This document shows, piece after piece, positions 42,154 through 52,137 of a stretch of DNA of 64,000 nt; position 1 is the stretch's first letter; every line of letters begins with the position of its first letter. The stretch lies in contig NC_013132.1 in assembly GCF_000024005.1 (NCBI RefSeq), forward strand, positions 5,016,001-5,080,000. The letters run 5' to 3'. A program made the translations under genes and the position numbers. The notes beneath the pieces were generated by a model that saw only the letters and a list, made by a program, of their open reading frames with translations, had not been told where the DNA came from and searched no databases. Source of the stretch: Chitinophaga pinensis DSM 2588 (GTDB lineage Bacteria; Bacteroidota; Bacteroidia; Chitinophagales; Chitinophagaceae).

Positions 42154-42186
42154 AAAAAAGAGGAACCAGTCAGTTCCTCTTTTTTA
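42154..42186. terminator. Bidirectional terminator
   Basis: Perfect 13-bp stem AAAAAAGAGGAAC / GTTCCTCTTTTTT with a 6-nt loop, between the ABC exporter (+) and the thioesterase (-). Confidence 0.9.
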
Positions 42187-42203
42187 TTGATAGTAGTTGG
42201 AAA

Positions 42204-42680
42204 CTACATATATGGCTTCATCTCTTCTTCGATATTCTGTCTGAGGTGCATCAGTTTCTTCGCATAATTTTCCATCTCGATAGCTGCCGGTGTTTCAGGT
42301 ACCCATTTCGGAACAGGCACTGTTTTACCAGCATCATCCACGGCTGCAAAGACCATTACACAGTGCGTCGTTTTTATACGTTCTTTACGACGGGGATTTC
42401 CTGCCTGTACATTAATAGAAATGTGCATACTGGAGTTACCGGTATAAATAACGGTTGCTGTGATCTCCACCATATCGCCGATTGAGATCGGCTTAAAGAA
42501 ACGAATACCGCCCACGTATACTGTCACACAATATTGTCCGCTCCAGTTGGCCGCACAGGCATATCCTGCCTGGTCAATCCATTTCATTACGGCGCCGCCA
42601 TGTACTTTACCGCCAAAGTTGACGTCTGATGGCTCGGCCAGAAAGCGGAGCGTAACGGTATTACTGATAGTATCGATCAT
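42204..42680 (-). CDS. Acyl-CoA thioesterase (hotdog, YciA/BFIT-like)
   Basis: Hotdog-fold enzyme of 158 aa hydrolysing acyl-CoA. The motif is FGGKVHGGAVMKWIDQAGYACA, with GGIRFFKPISIGD and IKTTHCVMVFAAVDDAGKTVPV following. Cytosolic. It lies 26 bp after the TonB receptor stop on the same strand, so cotranscription is possible, although no functional link is obvious. Confidence 0.9.
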   Translation of the reverse strand: MIDTISNTVTLRFLAEPSDVNFGGKVHGGAVMKWIDQAGYACAANWSGQYCVTVYVGGIRFFKPISIGDMVEITATVIYTGNSSMHISINVQAGNPRRKERIKTTHCVMVFAAVDDAGKTVPVPKWVPETPAAIEMENYAKKLMHLRQNIEEEMKPYM

Positions 42681-42706
42681 AAGTATTCGGTTTTGAGCAG
42701 GTAAAA

Positions 42707-45181
42707 TTAAAATTCTCCTTGATTGTTTTCCTGCTGATCTTGTTTTTTACCGTTTTTACGCTCTTTTGTATCCATTTTACCAAATCTGTAAGACACGTTC
42801 AGACGCAGTTCACGGGTAGCGCGCTTACGGTATCTTTCCTGTTCGGAGAAGGCGGTATTGGTAAATGACAGGTTACGATCTGTATTGAAGATATCGTTCA
42901 GTGCCAGGGATACTACCAGGTTCTTTTTCTTCAGGAACTCTCTGCGTAAAGCTACATCCGCAGAATACTGTGCCGCTCTTTCGCCCTGTGGCAGGATCTG
43001 CTTGGACTCATAGTTACCCGTCAACTGCAGGGTTGTATTCCACGGCAGTTTGGTATTACTGTTTACTTTACCGAACCAGATAAAGCCCTGATTGGTCAGG
43101 TTGCTCTGAAGGTTACCGGCATTGATCTTCTGCTGCGCCAGGTTTAAATTGGTGGTGATATCCCAGCCTTTCATGATCTGGTTACGTACGGTGAACTCGG
43201 CACCATAAGCATTACGGGTGTTGGCATTCACCGGGTAGGACAACACCACTTTCTGATCCTGACCATTGATGTTCAGGGTCGTATCTGTATAGAAATCAGT
43301 GATAGCTTTTTCAGTATTTCTGAAGTAAAGCGATACCAATACGTTATGTTTTCGATTGAAATCTTTCAGATAACTTAATTCAAATGAGTTGGTAAACTCA
43401 GGACGTAGCGCCGGGTTACCGCGGTTGGCGCTCTGTGCGGTGTATTCCAGGTTAGGCAACAGGTCGCGGAACCATGGACGACGTACACGGCGGCTATAAT
43501 TCAGCTGCAGTTCGTGATCTCCTTTGAATTTCTGAGAAAGGAACAGGCTTGGGAAGAAACTGATCGGATAATCAATTTTATAGCTGCTTTTACTCAGTAC
43601 CCTTGTTTCACCGTCGTAGAAGGACTGTTCTGCACGCAGACCACCCTGGTAGCCAAAATTGCCGATAGTACCGGAGTAGCTGGCGTAAGCGGCATTGATG
43701 GTTTCAGAATAACGGTAGTCATTGGAGAGAGAAGAATCCAGTACATCGCGACCGGTCGTGAAATCTCTGCCCATGGTGGTCAGTTCGTTATTGAACTTAC
43801 GGGTCGTGGTACGCAGACCTGCCTCGATCTTGGAATTCTCTGTCAACGGGTTTACATAATCGATCTGACCAGTAATATAGGTGGTATTACCAGCACCGCG
43901 GCCATAACGTGCCTGCGGGATATTCGGAGAGTCGATCGGCTGATGGCCCAGACTATAATATTGTAAGGAATAGTCGGAATTATCTTTGGATGTCGCGTAG
44001 TTATAGTTAAAGTCGGCAGTCAGCTCATGGCCTTGTTTGGCGAAGGTGTGCTTATAGCCGATCTGGGTGCTGTAATTACGGAAGTTGTGATTGGAGTTAT
44101 CGATACCGGTACCATAACGTACCTGGTTTCTGTTAGCGTCCAGGTCATATAATGTCAGGTCGCTGTTGTCTTTGAAATCACCTGCCATGATACCCTGGGC
44201 GATGGTGAAGGTATTGCGGTTATCCATGAACCAGTCAAAACCAACGCGTCCGAACTGGAAACGACGACCATTTTCGCCTTCATTATATTGATCCAGGAAA
44301 GTCGTGGTGTCTGCGCCGATATTTTTACGGAACAGGTGGGAGCGGGCATTGCCCTGACGGCTTCTCAGGTTATAGCTGAGGGAAAGGTTATATTTCTCTC
44401 TGCGGATGTTAAGGTCTGCGCCTACGTTACCACCGCCGATAGAAGAAAGACCACCGGTAACCTGACCGTTGATACCTGCCTTACGGTTCTTTTTCAATAC
44501 AATATTGAGGATACCGCTGACACCTTCTGCGTCGTATTTGGCGGAAGGGTTGGTCACCACCTCTACGGAGGCGATGGCATCAGCCGGGATCTGATCCAGG
44601 GTGAGGGTAGTAGGGCGGCCATCCACAAAGATGGTCGGAGAGCCGTTACGTACGCTCACATTACCATCAATATCTACGTTGACAGACGGCACCTGTTTCA
44701 ATACATCTGTTGCGGTACCACCCACATTGGAAATATTTTTATCCACATTGAAGACGCGTTTGTCGATCGCCATCTGGAAAGAAGGTTTCTCTGAAACGAT
44801 CTCTACACCCGCCAGGGATCTTACATTTGCACTCAATTTAATATTACCAATATCTACACTATTATTTTTACCTGTAATTGAAATTGTTTTATAAACGGTT
44901 CCATACCCGATAAAATTTACCTTCATGATATATTTACCTAAAGGAATTTCAGGAAAGTTGAAATCACCGTTTGGTTTTGATAACATACCGGTAGCAACAC
45001 TGGAATCTGCTGCACGGAGCAGGGCGACGGAGGCATATTCAACGGGGGCGTTGGTAGTTGCATCGACGAGTTTTCCGTATAGGGAGCCGTTTTCCGCCGG
45101 TTTTTGACCCGGTTGCTGTGCGTGGACGATCGAAAGGAATGTGAGCATCATTCCCAAACATAAAGAGACAATTTTCTGCAT
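42707..45181 (-). CDS. TonB-dependent receptor with carboxypeptidase-regulatory-like domain
   Basis: Outer-membrane receptor, 824 aa. A signal peptide (to about residue 21, HAQQPG) is followed by a CarboxypepD_reg-like domain (GSLYGKLVDATTNAPVEYASV, GKYIMKVNFIGYGT), a plug (VFNVDKNISNVGGTATDVL, SPTIFVDGRPTTLTLDQIPADA) and an OMP_b-brl_3-type barrel. The C-terminus is lysine- and glutamine-rich (KERKNGKKQDQQEN) instead of ending on an aromatic residue, unusual for a barrel. Substrate unknown; no SusD gene is adjacent. It heads a unit with the thioesterase. Confidence 0.9.
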   Translation of the reverse strand: MQKIVSLCLGMMLTFLSIVHAQQPGQKPAENGSLYGKLVDATTNAPVEYASVALLRAADSSVATGMLSKPNGDFNFPEIPLGKYIMKVNFIGYGTVYKTISITGKNNSVDIGNIKLSANVRSLAGVEIVSEKPSFQMAIDKRVFNVDKNISNVGGTATDVLKQVPSVNVDIDGNVSVRNGSPTIFVDGRPTTLTLDQIPADAIASVEVVTNPSAKYDAEGVSGILNIVLKKNRKAGINGQVTGGLSSIGGGNVGADLNIRREKYNLSLSYNLRSRQGNARSHLFRKNIGADTTTFLDQYNEGENGRRFQFGRVGFDWFMDNRNTFTIAQGIMAGDFKDNSDLTLYDLDANRNQVRYGTGIDNSNHNFRNYSTQIGYKHTFAKQGHELTADFNYNYATSKDNSDYSLQYYSLGHQPIDSPNIPQARYGRGAGNTTYITGQIDYVNPLTENSKIEAGLRTTTRKFNNELTTMGRDFTTGRDVLDSSLSNDYRYSETINAAYASYSGTIGNFGYQGGLRAEQSFYDGETRVLSKSSYKIDYPISFFPSLFLSQKFKGDHELQLNYSRRVRRPWFRDLLPNLEYTAQSANRGNPALRPEFTNSFELSYLKDFNRKHNVLVSLYFRNTEKAITDFYTDTTLNINGQDQKVVLSYPVNANTRNAYGAEFTVRNQIMKGWDITTNLNLAQQKINAGNLQSNLTNQGFIWFGKVNSNTKLPWNTTLQLTGNYESKQILPQGERAAQYSADVALRREFLKKKNLVVSLALNDIFNTDRNLSFTNTAFSEQERYRKRATRELRLNVSYRFGKMDTKERKNGKKQDQQENNQGEF

Positions 45182-45325
45182 GATCCAAAATACTTTTCTT
45201 ATAATAGCCTGTAACTGACATAAAAGTAGCCCGATTTAAAAAAAGATTGCGGCACTAATGGATGAATGGCGCGTAGGGTTATGTATCTTTACAGCCGACA
45301 GTTACATTTTTCGAATCAATGCATT

Positions 45326-46087
45326 ATGCCTGACGCTTACCAACCTGACTGGGACATATACACTTGCCATATAGAAGACAAACCGGCTATAATAGGGCTG
45401 GACCTTGGTTTACGACGTTTTGCGCCCTTAACCAGGAAGCCGTACTCTATATTTATATCAGTGTATCTGAAGCATCCCCGGCCAGACGGATTTCCACATG
45501 GAGACGAATTCTCCAAACTGGGTGTGATAGAGGATTGTCTGGTACAGCAACTTGAGACCTCGTTAAACGCACATTTCGTAGGCCGTACGATATCAAACGG
45601 TGTGAGAGATTTTTATTTTTATAGTTCCAATACCTCCGGATACGAAGAATCTATCGCGGAAGCGATGGCGCAATTCCCTGATTACAGGTACGAATGCGGC
45701 ATGAAAGAGGATAAGACCTGGGAATTATATTTCGACTACCTGTTCCCCGATACACAGGAGTTACAGCGTATCCACAACCGCAAAGTGTTGCGTACGCTGA
45801 AACAACATGGGGACATTGCCGAAAGAGAACGTATCATAGATCATTGGGTGTATTTTTCTGCTGAAGCTGAAAGAGAAATTTTCGGACAGCAGGTAGAACG
45901 GCTGGGCTTCGCTATTGAAGGACGCCCGGTGGACGAAAAAGGCCCTCAACCTTATGGATTGAAGCTTTCCCGTAATGACCGTACAGACGAGGAAAGCATA
46001 GACTCCGCAGTAATGATGCTCTGGGAGCTTGCTCAGGAGGTGAATGCACGTTATGACGGATGGGAAACCGTGATAGTGGCACAATAA
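45326..46087 (+). CDS. DUF695 / RraB-domain protein
   Basis: Cytosolic protein of about 253 aa. The N-terminal half matches DUF695 (DWDIYTCHIEDKPAIIGLDL, SIFISVYL), and the C-terminal half matches the regulator-of-ribonuclease-E-activity B fold (LRTLKQHGDIAERERIIDHW, FSAEAEREIFGQQVERLGF). RraB proteins restrain RNase E in Gammaproteobacteria; RNase E-like enzymes in this lineage may not be the target. ATG 45326 (MPDAYQPDW) is preferred over an upstream start at 45266. A TATCTTTA -7-like element lies at 45285-45292. Confidence 0.8.
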   Translation: MPDAYQPDWDIYTCHIEDKPAIIGLDLGLRRFAPLTRKPYSIFISVYLKHPRPDGFPHGDEFSKLGVIEDCLVQQLETSLNAHFVGRTISNGVRDFYFYSSNTSGYEESIAEAMAQFPDYRYECGMKEDKTWELYFDYLFPDTQELQRIHNRKVLRTLKQHGDIAERERIIDHWVYFSAEAEREIFGQQVERLGFAIEGRPVDEKGPQPYGLKLSRNDRTDEESIDSAVMMLWELAQEVNARYDGWETVIVAQ

Positions 46088-46164
46088 TTAGTTAATTTGT
46101 TACAACTGTTACATATTCTTTACGTTAGTAAAGAAAGATGCTTGCTTATTACTTCTGAGATCGA

Positions 46165-48240
46165 GTGAGAAAATCGCTAAAAATATTAGTATATTTTTTG
46201 ATTTGCTATTGCCTGGCCTTCGAAATTTTAGAGGCACATGGTCATCCCATACGGACATTTTCCCACCATCCCGTTTTGCGTGATACCATTTCCCCGGTAA
46301 AGCCCTCCGTTCCGGCCATGCCGGTTCCGGAAGAGGATACCTTGTTCCCGATACTCCCGATGATACCCACGGTACCCATCGTACCGACGATCCCGGGAGA
46401 CACGATCGTTCCAGGGGACGTCATTTTACAGGGGGATACCGTTCCGGTCTCCAAGAAATATTCAAATTCCTGGTTCAACCGTATGCGGGTATATCAGGAC
46501 TCACTCCGTAGCAGGCAATACCGGAATACCCTTATCAGAAAGGTGACCCGTCAGGATGTACCGGAGCCTTCCGGTACGGATAGCAGTATTATCAAGAGTG
46601 AACAGTACTTCAAGCCCTTCAGCGGAAAAGTGATCAGAGATATCTATTTCCGTCGGGTAAACGTATTTGGTCCCAGCAATATCAAGGATACGACTTTTTC
46701 CACCTCTATGAAACTGGTGCACCTGGCCAACCGCCTGCACTTCAATTCGGAGGAATGGGTGATCCGGCAATTGTTGTTTTTCCAGCAGAATGATACACTC
46801 AATCCATATGAAATGTCGGATAATGAGCGTTATCTGCGTAGCCGACCCTTCATTCAGGATGCCCGCTTATATATTATTAATACAGGTCCATCCCCGGATT
46901 CCATCGACCTCCTGGTAGTGACCAAAGACGTATTTGAATACGGTTTCGACCTGTCGAGGCTCAGTACCTCGGGTATCAGGGCCAGTGTATCCAATGATAA
47001 CCTTTTTGGTGCTGGTCAGGGTGTCAAGATAGGTGGATCCTGGAGTGGTAACGATAATCCGCCTTTTGGTTCGCAGGCACGATACACAAAAAACAACATC
47101 CTGGGCTCCTTTATTGACTTCTCCGGCGGATATACCACCCTTAATAATATTAATACCCTGGACTCGGGTACTTACGAGGGAACTTACTACTTTGCTTTTG
47201 ACAGACCTTTATATAAAAGCGGGGCCAAGTGGACGGGAGGCATCGGTTTCAGCAGCAACTACTCTATTAATATGTTCAACCGGCCGGATACGCTGTACCG
47301 TGACTACCGGTATAATATCCTGGACATCTGGGGTGGTTATAACATCCTGAAACAGGACAGCCGCAATCCTGGTTCGCGCAGACCCAATCTGGCATTTCTG
47401 GTCCGGCATTTTAATCTGCTCTTTACCCAACGACCCTGGCAGGAGGAATATAAGTTAGATCCTGTATATAATAACCACCGCTTTTACCTGGCCCAGGCAG
47501 TCGTCTTTCGGCAAGAGTTTTTCAAAACGGATCATTTCTTCGGATTTGGCAGAACAGAGGATATTCCGCTGGGTTATACCGCATCGGCTACTGCCGGTTG
47601 GGAGACCTGGAAGGGTAGGACCAGGGGCTATGTCGGACTGGAAGCAGAGAAATTCTGGGTAACCGGTTCAAAGGGGATTATCTATGGACAGGCAGGGATC
47701 AGCACTTTTTATCAGAACTACGCTTCAGAGGATGCGATCCTCCATGCGAAAATAGAATACTACAGCCGCGCCTTCCGGTTTGCCGGAGGAAAGCTGCGTC
47801 AGTTCCTATACTTTGATTATCTGGGAAATCTGAATAATTACTTTTACAGACCACTGAATATCAACCGTGATCTTGGCGTATGGGGCTATAAGAACGTTCC
47901 CCTGAGCGGATATCAAAGATTAAATGTGCGTTCGGAGACGATTTATTATAGTCCGCTGAAATTACTGGGCTTCAAATTTAACTTCTTTACCTCCGTCCAG
48001 GCATCCCAGCTTTCCATTAAAAGCAGCAATCTGTTTAAAAACCCGATATATTCCGGCCTGGGCCTGGGATTCAGGTTAAGGAACGAAAACCTCTCGCTGA
48101 ATACCCTGCGGCTGTCGGCCAATTATTATCCGAATGCGCCATATCCGATGCAGACTGTATTCTGGGAAGCGACTACAGTAGTCGACTTCCGTTTCAACAT
48201 CTTCTCACTCAGGGCGCCGGCATTTTTACAGTTCAGATGA
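46165..48240 (+). CDS. Outer-membrane barrel with POTRA-like domain
   Basis: The 691-aa exported protein starts at GTG (46165); no in-frame ATG precedes the signal peptide. After the signal comes a proline-rich stretch with repeated IVP/IPGD units (residues ~50-95), then a POTRA-like region (IRDIYFRRVNVFG, IQDARLYIINTG, IDLLVVTKDVF) and an Omp85/BamA-like barrel (ASVSNDNLFGAGQGVKIGG onward). It ends AFLQFR. Possibly an Omp85-related assembly or export protein; its partner is unknown. The tail overlaps the convergent FdhF-type gene by 15 bp. Confidence 0.75.
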   Translation: MRKSLKILVYFLICYCLAFEILEAHGHPIRTFSHHPVLRDTISPVKPSVPAMPVPEEDTLFPILPMIPTVPIVPTIPGDTIVPGDVILQGDTVPVSKKYSNSWFNRMRVYQDSLRSRQYRNTLIRKVTRQDVPEPSGTDSSIIKSEQYFKPFSGKVIRDIYFRRVNVFGPSNIKDTTFSTSMKLVHLANRLHFNSEEWVIRQLLFFQQNDTLNPYEMSDNERYLRSRPFIQDARLYIINTGPSPDSIDLLVVTKDVFEYGFDLSRLSTSGIRASVSNDNLFGAGQGVKIGGSWSGNDNPPFGSQARYTKNNILGSFIDFSGGYTTLNNINTLDSGTYEGTYYFAFDRPLYKSGAKWTGGIGFSSNYSINMFNRPDTLYRDYRYNILDIWGGYNILKQDSRNPGSRRPNLAFLVRHFNLLFTQRPWQEEYKLDPVYNNHRFYLAQAVVFRQEFFKTDHFFGFGRTEDIPLGYTASATAGWETWKGRTRGYVGLEAEKFWVTGSKGIIYGQAGISTFYQNYASEDAILHAKIEYYSRAFRFAGGKLRQFLYFDYLGNLNNYFYRPLNINRDLGVWGYKNVPLSGYQRLNVRSETIYYSPLKLLGFKFNFFTSVQASQLSIKSSNLFKNPIYSGLGLGFRLRNENLSLNTLRLSANYYPNAPYPMQTVFWEATTVVDFRFNIFSLRAPAFLQFR

Positions 48241-50535
48241 TTTCCGCACTTTAATGATCACCAGTTTAGACGTAGGCGTATTGCTTTTGTCGGCGACACT
48301 GTTGAGCGGTACCAATGCATTTGTCTCGGGAAAATAGGTGGCGGTACATTTTTCAGGGATGCTATATTCCACCACCAGGAATTTATGTACGATCCTTTCC
48401 TGTCCTTCAAAGTTATTGATCAGGTCAACAACATCATTTGCCTGCAACCCTGCGGCCTTCATGTCTTTTGCATTCATCAGGATCACCCTTCTTTCCTGGT
48501 AGATACCGCGGTACCGGTCATCCAGTCCGTAGATCGTCGTATTGAACTGATCATGGCTGCGGATGGTCATCATCATGTATTCGTCCGCTGCCAGTTCCTG
48601 TTTGATAATAGTCGCGACGTTGAAATTCGCCTTGCCGGTAATGGTATTAAACTTCCCGTTACGGGCATTATTCGGCAGATAGAATCCGCCGGGCTTTCTG
48701 ACACGGATGTTATAATTGTTAAATCCGGGGATCACTTTCTCGATATCCTCACGGATGTAATCATAGTGCCGCATGTAGTGTTGCCAGTTAACCTTTGACT
48801 GGCTGCCCAGGGTCGCCAGTGCAAGTTTGCAGACGATGACAGGTTCACTCAGCAGCTGATCAGACACCGGCCGTAAATTTCCTTTTGACATCTGAATGAC
48901 GCCCATAGAATTTTCGCAGGTGACAAACTGTTTTTCACCGTTTTGGAGATCCTGATCGCTTCTTCCCAGCGTAGGCAGTATAATGGCTTCTTGTCCGTGT
49001 ACCAGGTGGCTGCGGTTCAGTTTTGTAGATACCTGTACGGTGAGCGCGCAATTACGTAGTGCCTGCGCAGTTACTTCGGTATCTGGTGTGGCAGACAGAA
49101 AATTACCACCCATTGCGAAGAAGACTTTTGCTTTTCCATCGCGCATAGCACGGATGGCATGTACGGTATCATATCCATGTTTCTGTGGCGGCTCAAAGCC
49201 GTATACAGAACGGATGCCTTTGAGCAGCGTCTCCGAAGGTTTTTCATAGATTCCCATAGTACGGTCGCCCTGCACGTTACTGTGTCCGCGTACCGGACAG
49301 GTACCTGCGCCTGGTTTACCGACACTACCCTTCAGCAACAACAGGTTCACCACTTCTTTGATCGTGTCAACCGCGTTTTTATGCTGTGTGAGTCCCATGG
49401 CCCAGCAGGCCACAATCTTCTTTTTATGCATCAGCATACTGGCGGCTTCTTTTATCTGTTCTATGGATATGCCTGCTGCCTCAGACAAACTTTCCAGTTG
49501 TAGTTGACGGATATGCTGTATATAAGCATCATAACCGCTGGTATTAAGGTTAATGAACTGATTATCAAAGACAGACCCTGGTTGTTGCGCTTCTTCCTGG
49601 AGCAACAACAGCGCGATAGCCTGTAACAGCGCCATATCACCATTGATCTTTACCTGTAAAAAGAGATCGGTCAGTTGTGTCGGGATATGTAGCATACCCT
49701 TTACCGTCTGTGGATTCATGAAGTTGAGCAGTCCTGTTTCCGGTAAGGGATTCACAGAAATGATCTTTACCCCGTTTTTCTTGGCTTTCTGCAGAGCGGT
49801 CAGCATACGCGGGTGATTGGTACCTGGATTTTGTCCGAGTATAATAATCACTTCCGCCTGATACAGGTCATCCAGCGTTACAGAGCCTTTACCGATACCC
49901 AATGTATCTGATAATGCTACACCACTGGATTCATGGCACATATTGGAGCAGTCGGGCAGGTTGTTGGTACCATATTCCCTTACGAACAACTGATAAAGGA
50001 AAGCAGCTTCGTTGCTTGTGCGGCCGGAGGTATAGAAAATCGCCTCATCAGGAGAGGAGAGTACTTTCAGGTGGTGTGCTATTTTACCAAAAGCGTCATC
50101 CCAGGAGATGGGCTTGTAATGTGTCGCTCCTGGCGCCAGGTATACCGGTTGCGCCACACGTCCTTTTTTACCGATTTCATAGTCTGTCAGTCCTGCGAGA
50201 TCAGCGATACTGTTTTTTGCAAAGAATGCGGCATCCAGTTTCTTGCTTGTCGCCTCTTCTGCTACTGCCTTTGCGCCATTTTCGCAATACTCCCCGATAG
50301 CAGAACGTTCATCATCCGGATCAGGCCATGCGCAACCGGGACAATCAAATCCGCTTTTCTGATTCAGTTTTAATAAGGCTTTCATGCCGCGTACGGCATC
50401 CATTTCATCCAGAATATGTTTTACACTGGAGACCACTGCCGGAATACCAGCAGCGGCTGTTTTAGGTTTGCCAAGACGGACATGTCCTGTAAAATGTTCG
50501 GGGTTCTGCGAAGCGTCAGTATGTTCGTTGCTCAT
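48226..50535 (-). CDS. FdhF/YdeP family molybdopterin oxidoreductase
   Basis: Bis-MGD enzyme of the formate dehydrogenase-like YdeP family, 769 aa. N-terminal GFDCPGCAWPDP is the shortened Fe-S/Cys region typical of YdeP, without the four-cysteine [4Fe-4S] motif of true FdhF. Also seen: FYTSGRTSNEAAFLYQLFVR, CHESSGVALSDTLGIGKGSV, QNPGTNHPRMLTALQ, the GTCPVRGHSNVQGDRTMG block and RSHDQFNTTIYGLDDRYRG. The substrate is unproven; YdeP is linked to acid resistance in E. coli. Downstream of fdhD in the same unit. Confidence 0.9.
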   Translation of the reverse strand: MSNEHTDASQNPEHFTGHVRLGKPKTAAAGIPAVVSSVKHILDEMDAVRGMKALLKLNQKSGFDCPGCAWPDPDDERSAIGEYCENGAKAVAEEATSKKLDAAFFAKNSIADLAGLTDYEIGKKGRVAQPVYLAPGATHYKPISWDDAFGKIAHHLKVLSSPDEAIFYTSGRTSNEAAFLYQLFVREYGTNNLPDCSNMCHESSGVALSDTLGIGKGSVTLDDLYQAEVIIILGQNPGTNHPRMLTALQKAKKNGVKIISVNPLPETGLLNFMNPQTVKGMLHIPTQLTDLFLQVKINGDMALLQAIALLLLQEEAQQPGSVFDNQFINLNTSGYDAYIQHIRQLQLESLSEAAGISIEQIKEAASMLMHKKKIVACWAMGLTQHKNAVDTIKEVVNLLLLKGSVGKPGAGTCPVRGHSNVQGDRTMGIYEKPSETLLKGIRSVYGFEPPQKHGYDTVHAIRAMRDGKAKVFFAMGGNFLSATPDTEVTAQALRNCALTVQVSTKLNRSHLVHGQEAIILPTLGRSDQDLQNGEKQFVTCENSMGVIQMSKGNLRPVSDQLLSEPVIVCKLALATLGSQSKVNWQHYMRHYDYIREDIEKVIPGFNNYNIRVRKPGGFYLPNNARNGKFNTITGKANFNVATIIKQELAADEYMMMTIRSHDQFNTTIYGLDDRYRGIYQERRVILMNAKDMKAAGLQANDVVDLINNFEGQERIVHKFLVVEYSIPEKCTATYFPETNALVPLNSVADKSNTPTSKLVIIKVRKSSEL

Positions 50536-50594
50536 GGAAGCTTGTTTCTATTGCGTATTATATATAAACGAAAAGGTAGTCTGTTTATGCAGAC

Positions 50595-51437
50595 TTACTC
50601 ATTCGCAATAATGATCCTTTGTTCTCCGGTATAGATGTTAAATCGTTGTTGTCTGAGGAAACCTATCAAGGTGATATCCCATTCTGCTGCCATCTTTACG
50701 GCCATTCCAGACGGTGCGCCTACAGCTGCAATCACCTTGATACCAGCCATCGCAGCTTTCTGGATCAACTCAAATCCTGCACGTCCGCTGAGTAGCAGCA
50801 GGTATTGATCCATCGGGAAAAGCTGCTGTTGTAAAGCGGCGCCGATCAGCTTATCTACGGCATTATGTCGTCCGATATCTTCGCGCATCAGCAATAAGTT
50901 CGATGCACCATCAAACAGTGCGGCTGCGTGAATACCACCGGTGTCATCAAACAGCTGCTGTTGTTTTCGCAGCATATCGGGTAGTCTGGTGATCATCGCG
51001 GAAGACCATGTAGTAGTGCTGCCAGCTGTCTTCTCTTTCGTAACGGGCGCATAAATCGCAGCAATGTCGGTCTTCCCGCAGACGCCGCAGCCTGCATTCG
51101 ACACGAAGTTACGCTGACTTGTTTTCAGCACCGGACATACCTGTTCGTGCAGGCTTACGAGTATTGTATTGGTCACCTCACTTTCAGAGCTAATAGCTTT
51201 AATATCTTCATTTCCGTAAATGATTCCTTCTGTAAAAAGGAAGCCTGTTGCCAGCTCCGGATCCTGACCCGGTGTACGCATCGTGACAGAGATGCTTTGT
51301 TGCTGTCTGTCGGCAGCAGGGCCGTAGATCAGCTGTATTTCCAGCGGTTCTTCTGCGGCGAGAGCGTCTTCTGTTGCAGTAACAATTGTATCCTGTACTC
51401 TTGTTATGCGTGTATAAGAAATGGCAGGGTTGGACAT
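50595..51437 (-). CDS. fdhD: Formate dehydrogenase accessory sulfurtransferase FdhD
   Basis: The 280-aa protein moves sulfur from IscS to the Mo-bis-MGD cofactor of formate dehydrogenase-type enzymes. The active-site cysteine motif is NAGCGVCGK. The MRTPGQDPELATGFLFTEGII segment and MREDIGRHNAVDKLIG complete the family pattern. It lies 59 bp before the FdhF/YdeP gene, its probable client. Confidence 0.95.
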   Translation of the reverse strand: MSNPAISYTRITRVQDTIVTATEDALAAEEPLEIQLIYGPAADRQQQSISVTMRTPGQDPELATGFLFTEGIIYGNEDIKAISSESEVTNTILVSLHEQVCPVLKTSQRNFVSNAGCGVCGKTDIAAIYAPVTKEKTAGSTTTWSSAMITRLPDMLRKQQQLFDDTGGIHAAALFDGASNLLLMREDIGRHNAVDKLIGAALQQQLFPMDQYLLLLSGRAGFELIQKAAMAGIKVIAAVGAPSGMAVKMAAEWDITLIGFLRQQRFNIYTGEQRIIIANE

Positions 51438-51649
51438 GTTGTAAAGTTACGGAAATTAAGGTACGATGATTTTCGTCTGTCTTTGAGTTTGTTTTCAGCT
51501 TTTCAGGTTGCTGTCTGGTTGAATACACTGATAATTAGTCTGACGCTATAGGGTTTATTATCATCTCAATTCAGAAATGTCCCCGGTTTACAACAGACAC
51601 TATTTCCCAAAAGGTTATTGAACAGAGACCGTCCTGTCATAGCGAAGGA
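51438..51649. other. Gene-free spacer, left part
   Basis: Nothing recognisable apart from the beginning of the palindromic element. Confidence 0.4.
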
Positions 51650-51804
51650 TTTCAGATGAAGACCCTGGCCTTAGCTCTTGAAGTGCTCATCCGCTTGACA
51701 GGGGTTAAATAGTCATTCCCAAGCCAACACGACTTACCCAAGACCCATGTATAAGAACTTCAAAGAGCGTCAGCCCAGAGGTCCCATCTGAAACCGCAGC
51801 GTAA
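51640..51804 (-). repeat. MITE-like palindromic element, inverted orientation
   Basis: Arms 51650-51685 and 51756-51793 are imperfect inverted repeats (TTTCAGATG..GACC..TGG..CT..CTCTT.GAAGT). The 21 nt at 51784-51804 equal the reverse complement of 15025-15045. The element is in the spacer between fdhD and the ypfJ-type gene. Confidence 0.8.
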
Positions 51805-52099
51805 CACCAGGACCTGAAAAAGAGAATAACAATTATAAACAGGAAAGCCCGCAATCAAGGAAGATAAATGACCATTGATTACATTGACGAGAACAACCAG
51901 GAGTTACGGAAGGACACTCTCGCCCAAAAATATTACTGAATGGAAATAATAACGCTTCCAACTGAAAAAGCTCAGATTGAAACGATAATTACTATAACAA
52001 TTGATAACGAGAAAGAAGGGCAAACCATGAGATAATTAAACAATCTCCAATTAAAGCCCGTATTGAGGAAGAAAGCCGAGGAATAAGAACGCAGAGGGA
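51805..52099. other. Gene-free spacer, right part
   Basis: AT-rich, no coding sequence or clear structure seen. Confidence 0.4.
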
Positions 52100-52130
52100 T
52101 AAAAAAAGCCGCCTCAAATGAGACGGCTTG
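52100..52130 (-). terminator. Intrinsic terminator of the ypfJ-type gene
   Basis: AAGCCGCCTC / GAGACGGCTT stem (minus strand AAGCCGTCTC..GAGGCGGCTT) followed by a U-tract on the minus strand. Confidence 0.85.
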
Positions 52131-52137
52131 GGTAATA